From: a virus
Strand: one strand, 5' to 3'
Length of the DNA stretch: 64,000 bases
Virus record (IMG/VR): IMGVR_UViG_3300042691_027019
Coordinates: 1-64,000 of that record
Made by a program: the position numbers and the translations under genes. The notes under the pieces are model-generated. The model was not told the origin of the DNA and searched no databases. It saw only the letters and a program-made list of their open reading frames with translations. Shown piece after piece: positions 51,675-59,899 of this stretch. Every line of letters begins with the position of its first letter. The first letter of the stretch is position 1.

Positions 51675-52342
51675 TATTCTACCCAATAGTCTTTAATCCA
51701 AGAATTAATTTCTTGCTGTTTGCTGCCATGATTCAATATACATACCTCATACTCTTTTCTCAATTTCTCAGGAGTGGTATCTTTGCCAAATCTAACACCT
51801 TGCCAATAAGAATAAGCAATGGAGGTAGGCAATAAGTCTACCTGCACAGGTTCATTGAAAAGATATCTGTCTATACCTTGATATTTGAACAATATCATGT
51901 CTTTATTTTTTTGAAAATAATCGTGTACTTCTAAACCTTGATTATCTTGCCATTTCATTATAGAGGAGTTATACAATGTTGGAAATTTTTCTGTAGCTCT
52001 GGGAGAAACATACCCTTCTTTCCATTGTGAATATAAAACAGATAGTGTTCTTGTTTTTACTGAGAACAAACGTTCTAAGGGATTGAGTATTAATACATCA
52101 AGATCAAATAGTATATTTTCTCCTTGATTGAATAATTTTAAAAGATCTAACTTTAACCACCAATGTGTAAGATCAGTTTTAATTTTTACAATGTTAACTT
52201 CTTTTCTAATATCCGTAGAATTTTCAGTGTAACAATAGAAATTAAATGGTTCTCCATGAGAATTTTTTAATACCATGGAATACAACCTATTCACGTATTC
52301 AGCAGAATACTTGTCTCCCCATTTCACGCACACTATATTCAT
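51674..52342 (-). CDS. Glycosyltransferase-like protein B (GT-A fold, DxD motif)
   Basis: A 222-residue protein. MNIVCVKWGDKYSAEYVNRL is followed by the FYCYTENS strand and ILFDLDVLILN with a D-L-D metal motif at about residue 80. The rest (TSIAYSYWQG, VCILNHGSKQQ) ends in a C-terminal NHGS typical of small phage and bacterial glycosyltransferases of this type. It is similar to the protein at 49795 in its first 15 residues and general layout, so the two arose by duplication. It lies between the PP-loop protein and the methyltransferase, sharing one base with the latter's start. Confidence 0.75.
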   Translation of the reverse strand: MNIVCVKWGDKYSAEYVNRLYSMVLKNSHGEPFNFYCYTENSTDIRKEVNIVKIKTDLTHWWLKLDLLKLFNQGENILFDLDVLILNPLERLFSVKTRTLSVLYSQWKEGYVSPRATEKFPTLYNSSIMKWQDNQGLEVHDYFQKNKDMILFKYQGIDRYLFNEPVQVDLLPTSIAYSYWQGVRFGKDTTPEKLRKEYEVCILNHGSKQQEINSWIKDYWVE

Positions 52343-52367
52343 GAATATATTATAGCAGTTTGATTAA

Positions 52368-53162
52368 TTAATTAAAAGAATATTTTGTTATATCGCTAAT
52401 TTTTGCTTGAGAAAATGCTTTTTTTCTTTCTTGGCAATTTCTACAATTACCACAATGATCTTCATTTTCTGAAACATCACAAGATTTTGTTTGGTATAAC
52501 TCATTTAATAAATTCATTTTATCATATAACTGTATGATTTCCATGTCATTTAAATTGCGAAATGGCCGAACCATAGAATAAAAACTTTTTTGTAGCTCAT
52601 TGAATTCTACCATGCTGTTTGTAAAAGGTATAGGAAGATTAAAATTCTCTATGGCATAATTTAATGTTTCGTATTTTTTTGCATTGTCTTTGACATATAC
52701 AGGTAATTGTCCTCGAGTAATTAATCCTTTGCTCCATCCACTCTCCGTCAGCATCTCCATGGTTTCTTCGTGTATCTTGCTGTATCCTGCAATGCTATAT
52801 TTTACGGAAGGAAATCTATTTAAAATTTTTTTACTTTGTTCTAGATGCATTTGTTTATGTATAGTGAATGATTCATTGCCAATTTCAAACTTGTGTATAC
52901 CACCTAATCTTTTGAAGCTATCCTCATGATTTTTTTTACTATATAATTTTTTAGAATTATTTTTAAAATTTCCATATGCGTCCATAGATATAAATCCAAA
53001 TATTATATTTTTAATGCCATAAAGCTCTTTAGCAATCAAAGCCACTAGAGTAGATTTTATACCTCCACTGAACAGGACTACTATTTTGTCCTCAGTATTG
53101 ATTTGTGGGAACTCTGCAAGATCAAATATCTTTTTATTTTTTAATTTATAAGAACTATCCAT
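52368..53162 (-). CDS. QueC-like PP-loop ATPase with complete zinc site
   Basis: A 264-residue protein from the ATG at 53162; a longer frame to 53228 would extend far into the upstream gene. VVLFSGGIKST (about 28-38) is the PP-loop that adenylates substrates, with Lys in place of the usual Asp. Near the C-terminus C228, C237, C240 and C243 keep the C-x8-C-x2-C-x2-C zinc spacing of QueC (7-cyano-7-deazaguanine synthase), followed by the R/K-x-A-F that QueC also has. QueC makes preQ0, a precursor for queuosine and for deazaguanine in phage DNA. Other preQ0 genes (queD, queE, folE) are not in this window. An altered substrate is possible because of the PP-loop change. It overlaps the radical SAM gene by 8 bases. 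Confidence 0.75.
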   Translation of the reverse strand: MDSSYKLKNKKIFDLAEFPQINTEDKIVVLFSGGIKSTLVALIAKELYGIKNIIFGFISMDAYGNFKNNSKKLYSKKNHEDSFKRLGGIHKFEIGNESFTIHKQMHLEQSKKILNRFPSVKYSIAGYSKIHEETMEMLTESGWSKGLITRGQLPVYVKDNAKKYETLNYAIENFNLPIPFTNSMVEFNELQKSFYSMVRPFRNLNDMEIIQLYDKMNLLNELYQTKSCDVSENEDHCGNCRNCQERKKAFSQAKISDITKYSFN

Positions 53163-54171
53163 TGTCAACTTTCTCTTCAGTGTGATGCCACAGTGTTTTT
53201 TGTGGTATCTTCTTTCCTTTTGATTCAATTACGTGAACCTGTGATCCTGTGCATCTCTGATGACATATAGATCCTAAATCTTCGTACATTGTTTTTAACC
53301 AATCATTGAACACTTCATCATTTAATATTTCAAAAATGCCTCTATGATGCAATGATATAGTGTATTTATCTTTGTGTATTTTCCAATTATTTGATTTGTA
53401 AAATTTTGATGCAGTCCAACAGCAAGGGAATAATCTACCCCATGAATCCACATAAATCTCTTTTCTGTGTTTGTGAAGACAGATCAGTGGTCCTCGGTGT
53501 TGCATGTGTTCTATATTAAATCTATCTGCTGTGGGAGGATAGATTGATTTCTTTTTATTGTTTTTATCTTCATATAAAAAGGGTTTTTTAAAATCTTTAA
53601 ATCGAGCAGATATTTTTAAAACAAAATCAGAGAAGCCCATTTCTTTAGCGATATTTTCAGCTTCTTCCACTTGATGTTCATTATGAAAAAAAGGTATAAA
53701 AAACCATTTGGCATTAGCACCGGTGCTTATGAATGCTCGAGCATTATCCATTAGTTTATTCCATTTTACTCCTATACGATATAGATGATTGGTATCTTCT
53801 AATCCATCGATGTGAAATTCCACAAAAGATTTAGGAGTTTTTTTATAAATTTCTCCCAGCTCTTGCCAAAATTCTGTAGTTCTTATACCTCCATTAGTGC
53901 TGAGTGTTATCAATATATCGGGATTAGATTCTAGAACGTATCGATGTATCTTTAAGAGATCTGTTGCCACTGCTGGATCACCAAAATTGCCACAAAATTT
54001 AATTTTTTTTAATTGAGCAATAAAATCTGATGAAAAGAATTTTTTAAAATCATTGAATGAAATCTCCGACTGATTATCCAGTATAATAGGGTTATTGGTT
54101 CTAGAACACATAGGACATTTAGCGTTGCAACGGCTGGTTAATTCTATGTGTACTGAGTCTATTTTATCCAT
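53155..54171 (-). CDS. Radical SAM / SPASM-domain enzyme
   Basis: A 338-residue protein from the ATG at 54171. C15-NAK-C19-PM-C22 is the radical SAM cluster motif; FCGNFGDPAVA is the SAM-binding GGEP equivalent (GDP form) and LSTNGG follows. A C-terminal cluster region includes CLHKHRKEIYVDSWGRLFPCCW and later a C-H-Q-R-C at about 305, the pattern of SPASM auxiliary-cluster domains. Substrate unknown; SPASM enzymes act on peptides, sugars or nucleotide derivatives. It is the first gene of the island and overlaps the QueC-like gene by 8 bases. It is distinct from the other radical SAM gene at 7266 in length and in the place of its extra Cys. Confidence 0.82.
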   Translation of the reverse strand: MDKIDSVHIELTSRCNAKCPMCSRTNNPIILDNQSEISFNDFKKFFSSDFIAQLKKIKFCGNFGDPAVATDLLKIHRYVLESNPDILITLSTNGGIRTTEFWQELGEIYKKTPKSFVEFHIDGLEDTNHLYRIGVKWNKLMDNARAFISTGANAKWFFIPFFHNEHQVEEAENIAKEMGFSDFVLKISARFKDFKKPFLYEDKNNKKKSIYPPTADRFNIEHMQHRGPLICLHKHRKEIYVDSWGRLFPCCWTASKFYKSNNWKIHKDKYTISLHHRGIFEILNDEVFNDWLKTMYEDLGSICHQRCTGSQVHVIESKGKKIPQKTLWHHTEEKVDNG

Positions 54172-54183
54172 GCTTATATTATA

Positions 54184-54191
54184 CATTTATA
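54184..54191 (-). promoter_or_regulatory. Possible late promoter variant for the minus-strand island (TATAAATG)
   Basis: The minus strand reads TATAAATG, one base from the late consensus, 12 bases before the start of the radical SAM gene. It is the only late-like box in the divergent gap for that direction. Confidence 0.35.
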
Positions 54192-54274
54192 TATGGACAA
54201 CAGCAAGGGTCTATTGGACTAATATGCTCATATAAACTAAAAGACCCAATCTACGGAAAGACAATAAATACGGT

Positions 54275-55777
54275 ATGGCTTATATTGTTAACAAAACAGA
54301 CGGTACAGTACTCACAACAATCGTAGATGGTACAATTGATAACACCACTTCATTAACACTTTTTGGTAAGAGTTATTCAGGATTTGGAGAATTATTAAAC
54401 GAAGATTTAGTAAGATTATTAGAGAATTCAGCATCTACATCTAGTCCAGCAGCACCATTGAGAGGTGAGCTTTGGTTTGATACGTCAACCAATCAATTAA
54501 AAGTTTATGATGGTTCTTCATTTAAACCAGCCAGTGGAGCCAAATCACAAGCTACAGCACCAACATCTCCTACAGCAGGAGATCTTTGGGTGGACAGTGA
54601 TGACAAACAATTATTTTTCTACACAGGATCTGCATGGCAGTTGGCAGGACCAGTTTACACAGATGGACAACAATTATCAGGATTCAAAATTGAAACGGTG
54701 GGCAGTTCAGGCGGAGATAAAGTTATTGCTTCTATGTATTCTGGTACAATTAGAGTCGCAGTACTGAGTGCCAGTGCATTCACACCATCAGCAGGTTCAC
54801 CATCAAGCACTCCATTATTAACCAATGGCTTTGCACAAATATATCCAGGTATAACATTAAATTCAAACATCAGTGCTGAGTTCTCAGGCACAACAACCAC
54901 AGCAACTAATTTAAATATTTCTGGAACATCAAATCCATCAGGCACAGTGATTGCCGGCGGCAACTTCATGAGAAAAGATACAGCACAAACCACTCAAGGT
55001 GCTATCACAATCGATGACAATGCTGGTATTATCGTTGGAGAGAATCAAGAAGGTGAGATCAATGTCAGCTCAAATAATTTAATAATTGCCAACACATCAG
55101 AAGACAAAAATATTTCTTTAAAAGTTAACAATGGTGGTTCCGCAGTGGAAGCCATCACAATAGATGGTGATAACAGCAGAGTGGGTATTTTTACAACATC
55201 ACCTACTGTACCGTTAGAGATCACAGGTAACGTTAAGATCACAGGTAACCTATCAGTATCAGGAGAGTATGATACCACTTCTACAACTAATGTGTTGATG
55301 AATGATGTATTTGTTAAATTAAACAATGGCAATAATTCAAATGTTGATTCTGGAATAGTAGTAGAGAGAGATTCTAGCAGAGAATCAAAACTTTATTACA
55401 ATGCCACAGCAGGTTATTGGGTAGCAGGCAAAAGCGAGAGTGGAACATATTCGCAAATCATTCGAGATGAAGACACAGTTACAGATGGCAATGCTAACAC
55501 AGGAAAAGTTTTAAAGACCACAGCTGGTGGTAATGTTAAAGTAACCACGCTAACACTGGCAGCGGTAGGATCAGTTTCAGCCACAGACACATCAAATTTA
55601 AATGTACCAACCACAGGAGCAGTAGCAGAATCTATCAAAAAATGGGGAGGTAGTTATATTACACCTGATGCTGGTTCCACAGGAAACACTGTTGCTGGCA
55701 ATAGATATGTTGAGACAGTAGCCCCAACTAGTGGTCAAGGCGCAGACGGGGATCTTTGGTTCGTTAGGGAGGCATAA
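54275..55777 (+). CDS. Tail fibre-like protein, paralogue 2
   Basis: A 500-residue protein beginning MAYIVNKTDGTVLTTIVDG. It shares the N-terminal layout of paralogues 1 and 3 (SYSGFGELLNEDLVRLLEN, RGELWFDTSTNQLKVYDG, AGDLWVDSDDKQLFFYTG). The middle is repeated Thr/Ser/Asn-rich beta sequence; a segment near residues 310-380 has NVLMNDVFVKLNNG and SGIVVERD, the degenerate form of the module also seen at 450 and 58273. The C-terminus contains TTGAVAESIKKWGGSY, like the TKNYVDTE shaft repeats. A late-like AATAAATA (54264-54271) lies just before the ATG, too close to be a normal promoter. Confidence 0.78.
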   Translation: MAYIVNKTDGTVLTTIVDGTIDNTTSLTLFGKSYSGFGELLNEDLVRLLENSASTSSPAAPLRGELWFDTSTNQLKVYDGSSFKPASGAKSQATAPTSPTAGDLWVDSDDKQLFFYTGSAWQLAGPVYTDGQQLSGFKIETVGSSGGDKVIASMYSGTIRVAVLSASAFTPSAGSPSSTPLLTNGFAQIYPGITLNSNISAEFSGTTTTATNLNISGTSNPSGTVIAGGNFMRKDTAQTTQGAITIDDNAGIIVGENQEGEINVSSNNLIIANTSEDKNISLKVNNGGSAVEAITIDGDNSRVGIFTTSPTVPLEITGNVKITGNLSVSGEYDTTSTTNVLMNDVFVKLNNGNNSNVDSGIVVERDSSRESKLYYNATAGYWVAGKSESGTYSQIIRDEDTVTDGNANTGKVLKTTAGGNVKVTTLTLAAVGSVSATDTSNLNVPTTGAVAESIKKWGGSYITPDAGSTGNTVAGNRYVETVAPTSGQGADGDLWFVREA

Positions 55778-55782
55778 TCACC

Positions 55783-57234
55783 ATGCCAATTATTACTAAA
55801 ACATTCACATACACAGGAACAACTCAGCAGGCCACAATTCCAGCTGGAGCATCTTCAGTAACTTTTTATATCTGGGGAGGAGCAGGTGGTGGCGGCGGTG
55901 GAGACAGTGCTGGCCCAGGTAGAGCAGGAGCAGCAGGACATTATGCTACAGGTACTATAGATCTTACATCACACGTGGGATCAACTTTAACGTTGGGAGT
56001 AGGCGGAGGAGCTGGTGGAAAAAGTAATGGTAGAAGTTTAACAGGATATTCAGGCGGTATAGGTGGAACACAAGGACCTTCTGGATCATCAGGTGCTGGT
56101 GGAGGTGGAGGTGGAGCCACAGTAATAAGAATTGGAGCTACAGATATGGCCATAGCAGGTGGTGGCGGTGGTGGCGGAGGAGATGGACAACACAGTACAG
56201 GAACAGACGGAATTAACAGTAACGATCCTACTCTAGCATCACCAGGCACACTAGGAGAAAACGGAGCCGACCACTCGGGAGATGGTGCAGGAGCTGGAGC
56301 TGGTGGTGGTGGAACAGATGGCGGAAGAAGCGGCAACGGACCAGGAGGAGATGATGGAGCCACAGGAGGATATTCAGGTTCAAATTTAATACCAGTCGGA
56401 GGCACACAAAATAATGGTTCAGGCACAGTGCCATATACAGGTTCAGGATATTATCAATCAGGAGTAGCTGTGGGAGGAACGTCAGGTTCTGCAGGCGGAA
56501 ATGGACTGGCAATATTGGTATTCAATGTTAGTGTAGAATCAAAAATTAAAGTAAGCAATGCATGGAAATCTATAACTGCAATGAAATTTAAAAAAGCAGG
56601 AGTATGGAAAGATATCACAGCAGCCTATGTTAAAATAAACGGTGTATGGAAAGCTATATTCAATTCAGGAATAAATTTTGCAAGCACTGCTGCAGGATTT
56701 GGAGATAATACAGGCAATCCTTCTTCAGGCACACCAGGATCAGGTGGAACAAGTGGGGGTGGAGGAGGTGGATGCTCTATTATCTGCACTAAATTACACG
56801 AATTAGGTTATCTATCAGATGAGATCTATCAAGCAGATGAGCTTTTTGGACACTGGCTAAGACAGACAGATCCTGATGCTTATTATGGATATTTAAAATG
56901 GGCACGAGTAGTTGTGGATTGGATGAGCAACGAAGGTCCACAATGTATGTTCTGGATTCAAAATAAAGCCCAAAGAAATGCTCGTCAAAGAGAAATGGCT
57001 GTGAGATGGGCAAGAAGAATTGCCACTCCATGGGCTCAGCACATGGCTTACAAAATGGGAGTGTTAAAAGAAGATAATCGAGCAGGCAGATGGATAATGA
57101 ATATTGGAATCTCTGTAAGCAGAATTGTGGGAAAATTTGTTAAACATACTAACCAGCCTACAAAAAATGTAGCCATAGGTTATACTATGTGGGCAATGTT
57201 TGGATTATTATACATAATAGCAGGAGTAAAATAA
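55783..57234 (+). CDS. Glycine-rich tail adhesin with C-terminal helical domain
   Basis: A 483-residue protein. Residues about 1-245 are Gly-rich (GGAGGGGGGDSAG and many similar runs), a polyglycine-sandwich-like domain of the type that carries receptor-binding loops in T-even gp38 adhesins. Residues about 250-300 repeat a K-V/A-W-K-x-I motif (SNAWKSIT, AGVWKDIT, NGVWKAIF), three copies. After a second Gly run (about 315-330) comes a 150-residue helical, Trp-rich domain (CTKLHELGYLSDEIYQADE, WARVVVDWMSNEG, ATPWAQHMAYKMG) that ends with a hydrophobic helix (GYTMWAMFGLLYIIAG), a candidate membrane-contacting tail. It shares one base with the next gene (TAATG). Confidence 0.78.
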   Translation: MPIITKTFTYTGTTQQATIPAGASSVTFYIWGGAGGGGGGDSAGPGRAGAAGHYATGTIDLTSHVGSTLTLGVGGGAGGKSNGRSLTGYSGGIGGTQGPSGSSGAGGGGGGATVIRIGATDMAIAGGGGGGGGDGQHSTGTDGINSNDPTLASPGTLGENGADHSGDGAGAGAGGGGTDGGRSGNGPGGDDGATGGYSGSNLIPVGGTQNNGSGTVPYTGSGYYQSGVAVGGTSGSAGGNGLAILVFNVSVESKIKVSNAWKSITAMKFKKAGVWKDITAAYVKINGVWKAIFNSGINFASTAAGFGDNTGNPSSGTPGSGGTSGGGGGGCSIICTKLHELGYLSDEIYQADELFGHWLRQTDPDAYYGYLKWARVVVDWMSNEGPQCMFWIQNKAQRNARQREMAVRWARRIATPWAQHMAYKMGVLKEDNRAGRWIMNIGISVSRIVGKFVKHTNQPTKNVAIGYTMWAMFGLLYIIAGVK

Positions 57235-58067
57235 TGGGAATATCAGTTGAACAATATCTACATGACAGACAGGCCTGTGCTCAATGTCGAGAGCATGGCG
57301 ATGAAGAACATTGTGTCTCTACACTATTGAGCAGAGAAGACAATTGTATTTTTTACAATGCTATACTGGCATATCATCTTCCAACAAGATCTCGAGATGC
57401 AGCATTTACCCCAGAAGAAGGCAACTTAAATGCACAAAGAGATTTCGTGCTGTTGCAAGGATTGAGAGACAGTGTGTATGAAGATAAGATGATAGAATAC
57501 TATGTGAGATCAGAAAAAATAGTAACACAAATTAAAGGCATACACAAAAATGATCAAACTGTGTGGAGTGGTTATTATGAGAGATATGTGAGAGCTATTC
57601 TAAATTCTTTAAGAAATGGTAATAAGAGTGAGGCTATTGTAAAAACAGCTGAAATGTTGGAAGCACTGGAATATACTAATGGACGAGTAATCTGCACTTG
57701 GTTAAGGAATAATGGTTTATTTTCTGCAGAAGATCTTGCAATTGATACCGAATTTAGTGTACAATATTTGAGTGACAATACCAAAATAGGTTATTGGTTA
57801 TGGGCATGCCCACTGGTACAATATATGGAAAGAAATTATAGAAACAATATTGATTCTCTGTTTGTAAAAACTGTTAGAATCATTGCTCAAGCTAGAGCTA
57901 ATGAGATTTCTCATCAAGTAGGATCTAGATCTAGAGGTGATATGCTGGGTAAAATAGTTAGAATAATAGGAGAGAGTGCTTGTTTTGTGTTGGGTTCTAT
58001 CGCTAGACCTTTTACAGAAGAGAAATTTAAACATTGGCTGTCTATGTACAGCTCAAAAATAGGATAA
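57234..58067 (+). CDS. Hypothetical protein coupled to the adhesin gene
   Basis: A 277-residue mostly helical protein from the ATG at 57234, which overlaps the adhesin stop by one base; an upstream in-frame start at 57189 lies inside the adhesin gene and is not preferred. The N-terminus carries Cys/His residues (QACAQCREHGDEEHC) that could bind a metal. The rest has no known motif, and the C-terminal part (KIVRIIGESACFVLGSIARPF) has a hydrophobic helix. Tight coupling suggests that it works with the adhesin, perhaps as a folding factor or partner subunit; this is inference. Confidence 0.6.
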   Translation: MGISVEQYLHDRQACAQCREHGDEEHCVSTLLSREDNCIFYNAILAYHLPTRSRDAAFTPEEGNLNAQRDFVLLQGLRDSVYEDKMIEYYVRSEKIVTQIKGIHKNDQTVWSGYYERYVRAILNSLRNGNKSEAIVKTAEMLEALEYTNGRVICTWLRNNGLFSAEDLAIDTEFSVQYLSDNTKIGYWLWACPLVQYMERNYRNNIDSLFVKTVRIIAQARANEISHQVGSRSRGDMLGKIVRIIGESACFVLGSIARPFTEEKFKHWLSMYSSKIG

Positions 58068-58086
58068 TTAATAAGGAGATACAACA

Positions 58087-58266
58087 ATGGCAATAACAAA
58101 ACAACAGGTGGCAGATTATATCAATGCCAATTATCAAACTGCTCTTTCAGAAGAAGATCTAGTTAAAATAGATCAAGCATTAACGCCTGAGCTGGCAGCG
58201 ATTTTAATCAAGTTACTAGGAGATGTAAGTTTCTTAGTGCATGTGAGAGATAACGAAAGCAATTAA
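58087..58266 (+). CDS. Small 59-residue hypothetical protein
   Basis: A complete short gene, MAITKQQVADYINANYQT to HVRDNESN, just under 60 residues. Its strong AAGGAG Shine-Dalgarno about 11 bases before the ATG and its exact fit between two genes (6 bases before the next ATG) support real coding. It is acidic and helical with a hydrophobic stretch LAAILIKLLGDVSFLV. Function unknown. Confidence 0.7.
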   Translation: MAITKQQVADYINANYQTALSEEDLVKIDQALTPELAAILIKLLGDVSFLVHVRDNESN

Positions 58267-58272
58267 AAAAGA

Positions 58273-59898
58273 ATGTCTTATACCATAAACAAAACCGATG
58301 GAACTAAACTAGTAGTACTGAAAGACGGTACAGTGGATATCACCACTACGGATTTGGCTCTATTCGGAAAAAGTTATGCAGGATTTGGTGAAAGATTAAA
58401 CGAAAACTTCGTTAAAATGTTGGAAAATTTTGCCAACACCACAGCACCTGCTAATAAAATTCGAGGTCAATTATGGTATGACACTCTAACCAATCAAATC
58501 AAAGTTTGGAATGGCAATAAATTTAAACCAGTAGGATCCAGCACCAATGCTAGCAGTGCTCCAACCAATGCCAATCTAGGAGACACATGGTTTGATACCA
58601 ATAATCTTCAGCTGTATGTTTATAATGGCACTGCATGGACTTTGATTGGTCCTACCACAGTGGCAGGTTCAGGCAATACATCAGTGGTATCAGATTCTAT
58701 CAGAGACAACGTAGGTGTATTCAAGTCGGTTCTAAAATTTGTAACCAATGACATTATAGTGGCCATGGTGAGTGCAGAAGAATTTATACCTCTCACAGCT
58801 ATCACAGGATTTGCCACAATATATAAAGGTATCACACTTTCAACATCAGTGAGTCAGGCTAGATTCAAAGGTATAGCTACCACAGCACAGAATTTAATAT
58901 TAGCGGATTTAACCACAGTGGTACCAGCAGATAATTTTGTAAGAGCTGATGTCAATGACACTATGGCAGGTACACTGACTATATTCAATGATGGCGGAAT
59001 GAGTTTAGGAGCAGGAGCAGATTTAACAGTCAGCGTGTCAGGTGGACAGGATGTGGTTTTTCAGAACAATACACTAAACGGAGACATAATTTTCAAAGTC
59101 AATGATGGCGGAGTGACCAAAACTGTGCTAACCATGGATGGCAGCGAAGGTGTAATCAAAGACCTTGTGGTGCAAAATTTAACAGTAACAGGAACAGAAA
59201 CAATATTCAATACCACCACACTGGCAGTGGAAGACAACTTTATAGAATTAAACCTTGGCATATCTGGTGCGGCTTTCATGCCCAATTACACAGGATTAAA
59301 AGTCAACCGAGGAGAAACATCCACAGCTCTCGAATCAGATCTGTATTGGGTATGGGATGAAACATTTGCAGACGATTTTACAACCATATATGGCAACACT
59401 GGCGGAGCATGGACAGCATTCCGATCACAGGGCAACATCAATGACTCGGCTCCAACACTGGTAGATATTCGAGCCAACATAGTGCATGGTCGAGCTACCA
59501 CAGCACAGTACGCAGATCTTGCAGAAAGATACGCAGCAGACATGCTATTAGAAGCAGGCGATGTAGTGATACTTGGAGGCTCACAAGAAGTAACCAAATC
59601 TACACAAGAGTTAGATACTCGAGTATTTGGAGTGGTATCAGAATCTCCAGCATTTTTAATGAACAACGACGCAGGCAACAATGATTCACACCCTATGATA
59701 GCATTAAAAGGCAGAGTACGAGTAAAGGTAGAGGGTGTTGGTAAAGCAGGAGATCGTATTGTAAGCAGCAGTACGGCTGGTATAGCTAGAGTGGCAGATC
59801 TAGCAGAATGCACTGCTTTTAATGTATTAGGACGACTAATTCAAGATAAATACTCGCAACAGACACAATTAACAGAGTGTGCAATAGGAGTTAAGTAA
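58273..59898 (+). CDS. Tail fibre-like protein, paralogue 3, with auto-processing-like C-terminus
   Basis: A 541-residue protein beginning MSYTINKTDGTKLVVLKDG. The N-terminus matches paralogues 1 and 2 (SYAGFGERLNENFVKMLEN, RGQLWYDTLTNQIKVWNG). Residues about 300-355 carry the V-x-G-T-E-T-I-F-N-T-T-T-L-x-V-E-D module. The last 150 residues (ADLAERYAADMLLEAGDVV, GVVSESPAFLMNND, GDRIVSSSTAGIARVA) resemble the Peptidase_G2-like C-terminal domain of other phage fibres, in which self-cleavage after trimer folding is known. Conservation of a catalytic residue cannot be judged by eye. The next gene follows after 1 base. Confidence 0.78.
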   Translation: MSYTINKTDGTKLVVLKDGTVDITTTDLALFGKSYAGFGERLNENFVKMLENFANTTAPANKIRGQLWYDTLTNQIKVWNGNKFKPVGSSTNASSAPTNANLGDTWFDTNNLQLYVYNGTAWTLIGPTTVAGSGNTSVVSDSIRDNVGVFKSVLKFVTNDIIVAMVSAEEFIPLTAITGFATIYKGITLSTSVSQARFKGIATTAQNLILADLTTVVPADNFVRADVNDTMAGTLTIFNDGGMSLGAGADLTVSVSGGQDVVFQNNTLNGDIIFKVNDGGVTKTVLTMDGSEGVIKDLVVQNLTVTGTETIFNTTTLAVEDNFIELNLGISGAAFMPNYTGLKVNRGETSTALESDLYWVWDETFADDFTTIYGNTGGAWTAFRSQGNINDSAPTLVDIRANIVHGRATTAQYADLAERYAADMLLEAGDVVILGGSQEVTKSTQELDTRVFGVVSESPAFLMNNDAGNNDSHPMIALKGRVRVKVEGVGKAGDRIVSSSTAGIARVADLAECTAFNVLGRLIQDKYSQQTQLTECAIGVK

Positions 59899-59899
59899 A

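Noticed and set aside
53163-53228. Longer N-terminus of the QueC-like protein
   Set aside because: The extra 22 residues lie inside the radical SAM gene and are very basic. The ATG at 53162 gives the usual short overlap.
53155-54171. Radical SAM gene as QueE, completing a preQ0 pathway with the QueC-like gene
   Set aside because: The C-x3-C-x2-C motif and C-terminal SPASM-type Cys region differ from the small QueE proteins; queD and folE are also not present in the window.
55941-56426. Minus-strand proline-rich open frame of 161 codons
   Set aside because: It is the antisense shadow of the Gly-rich adhesin (GGN codons read in reverse as Pro codons).
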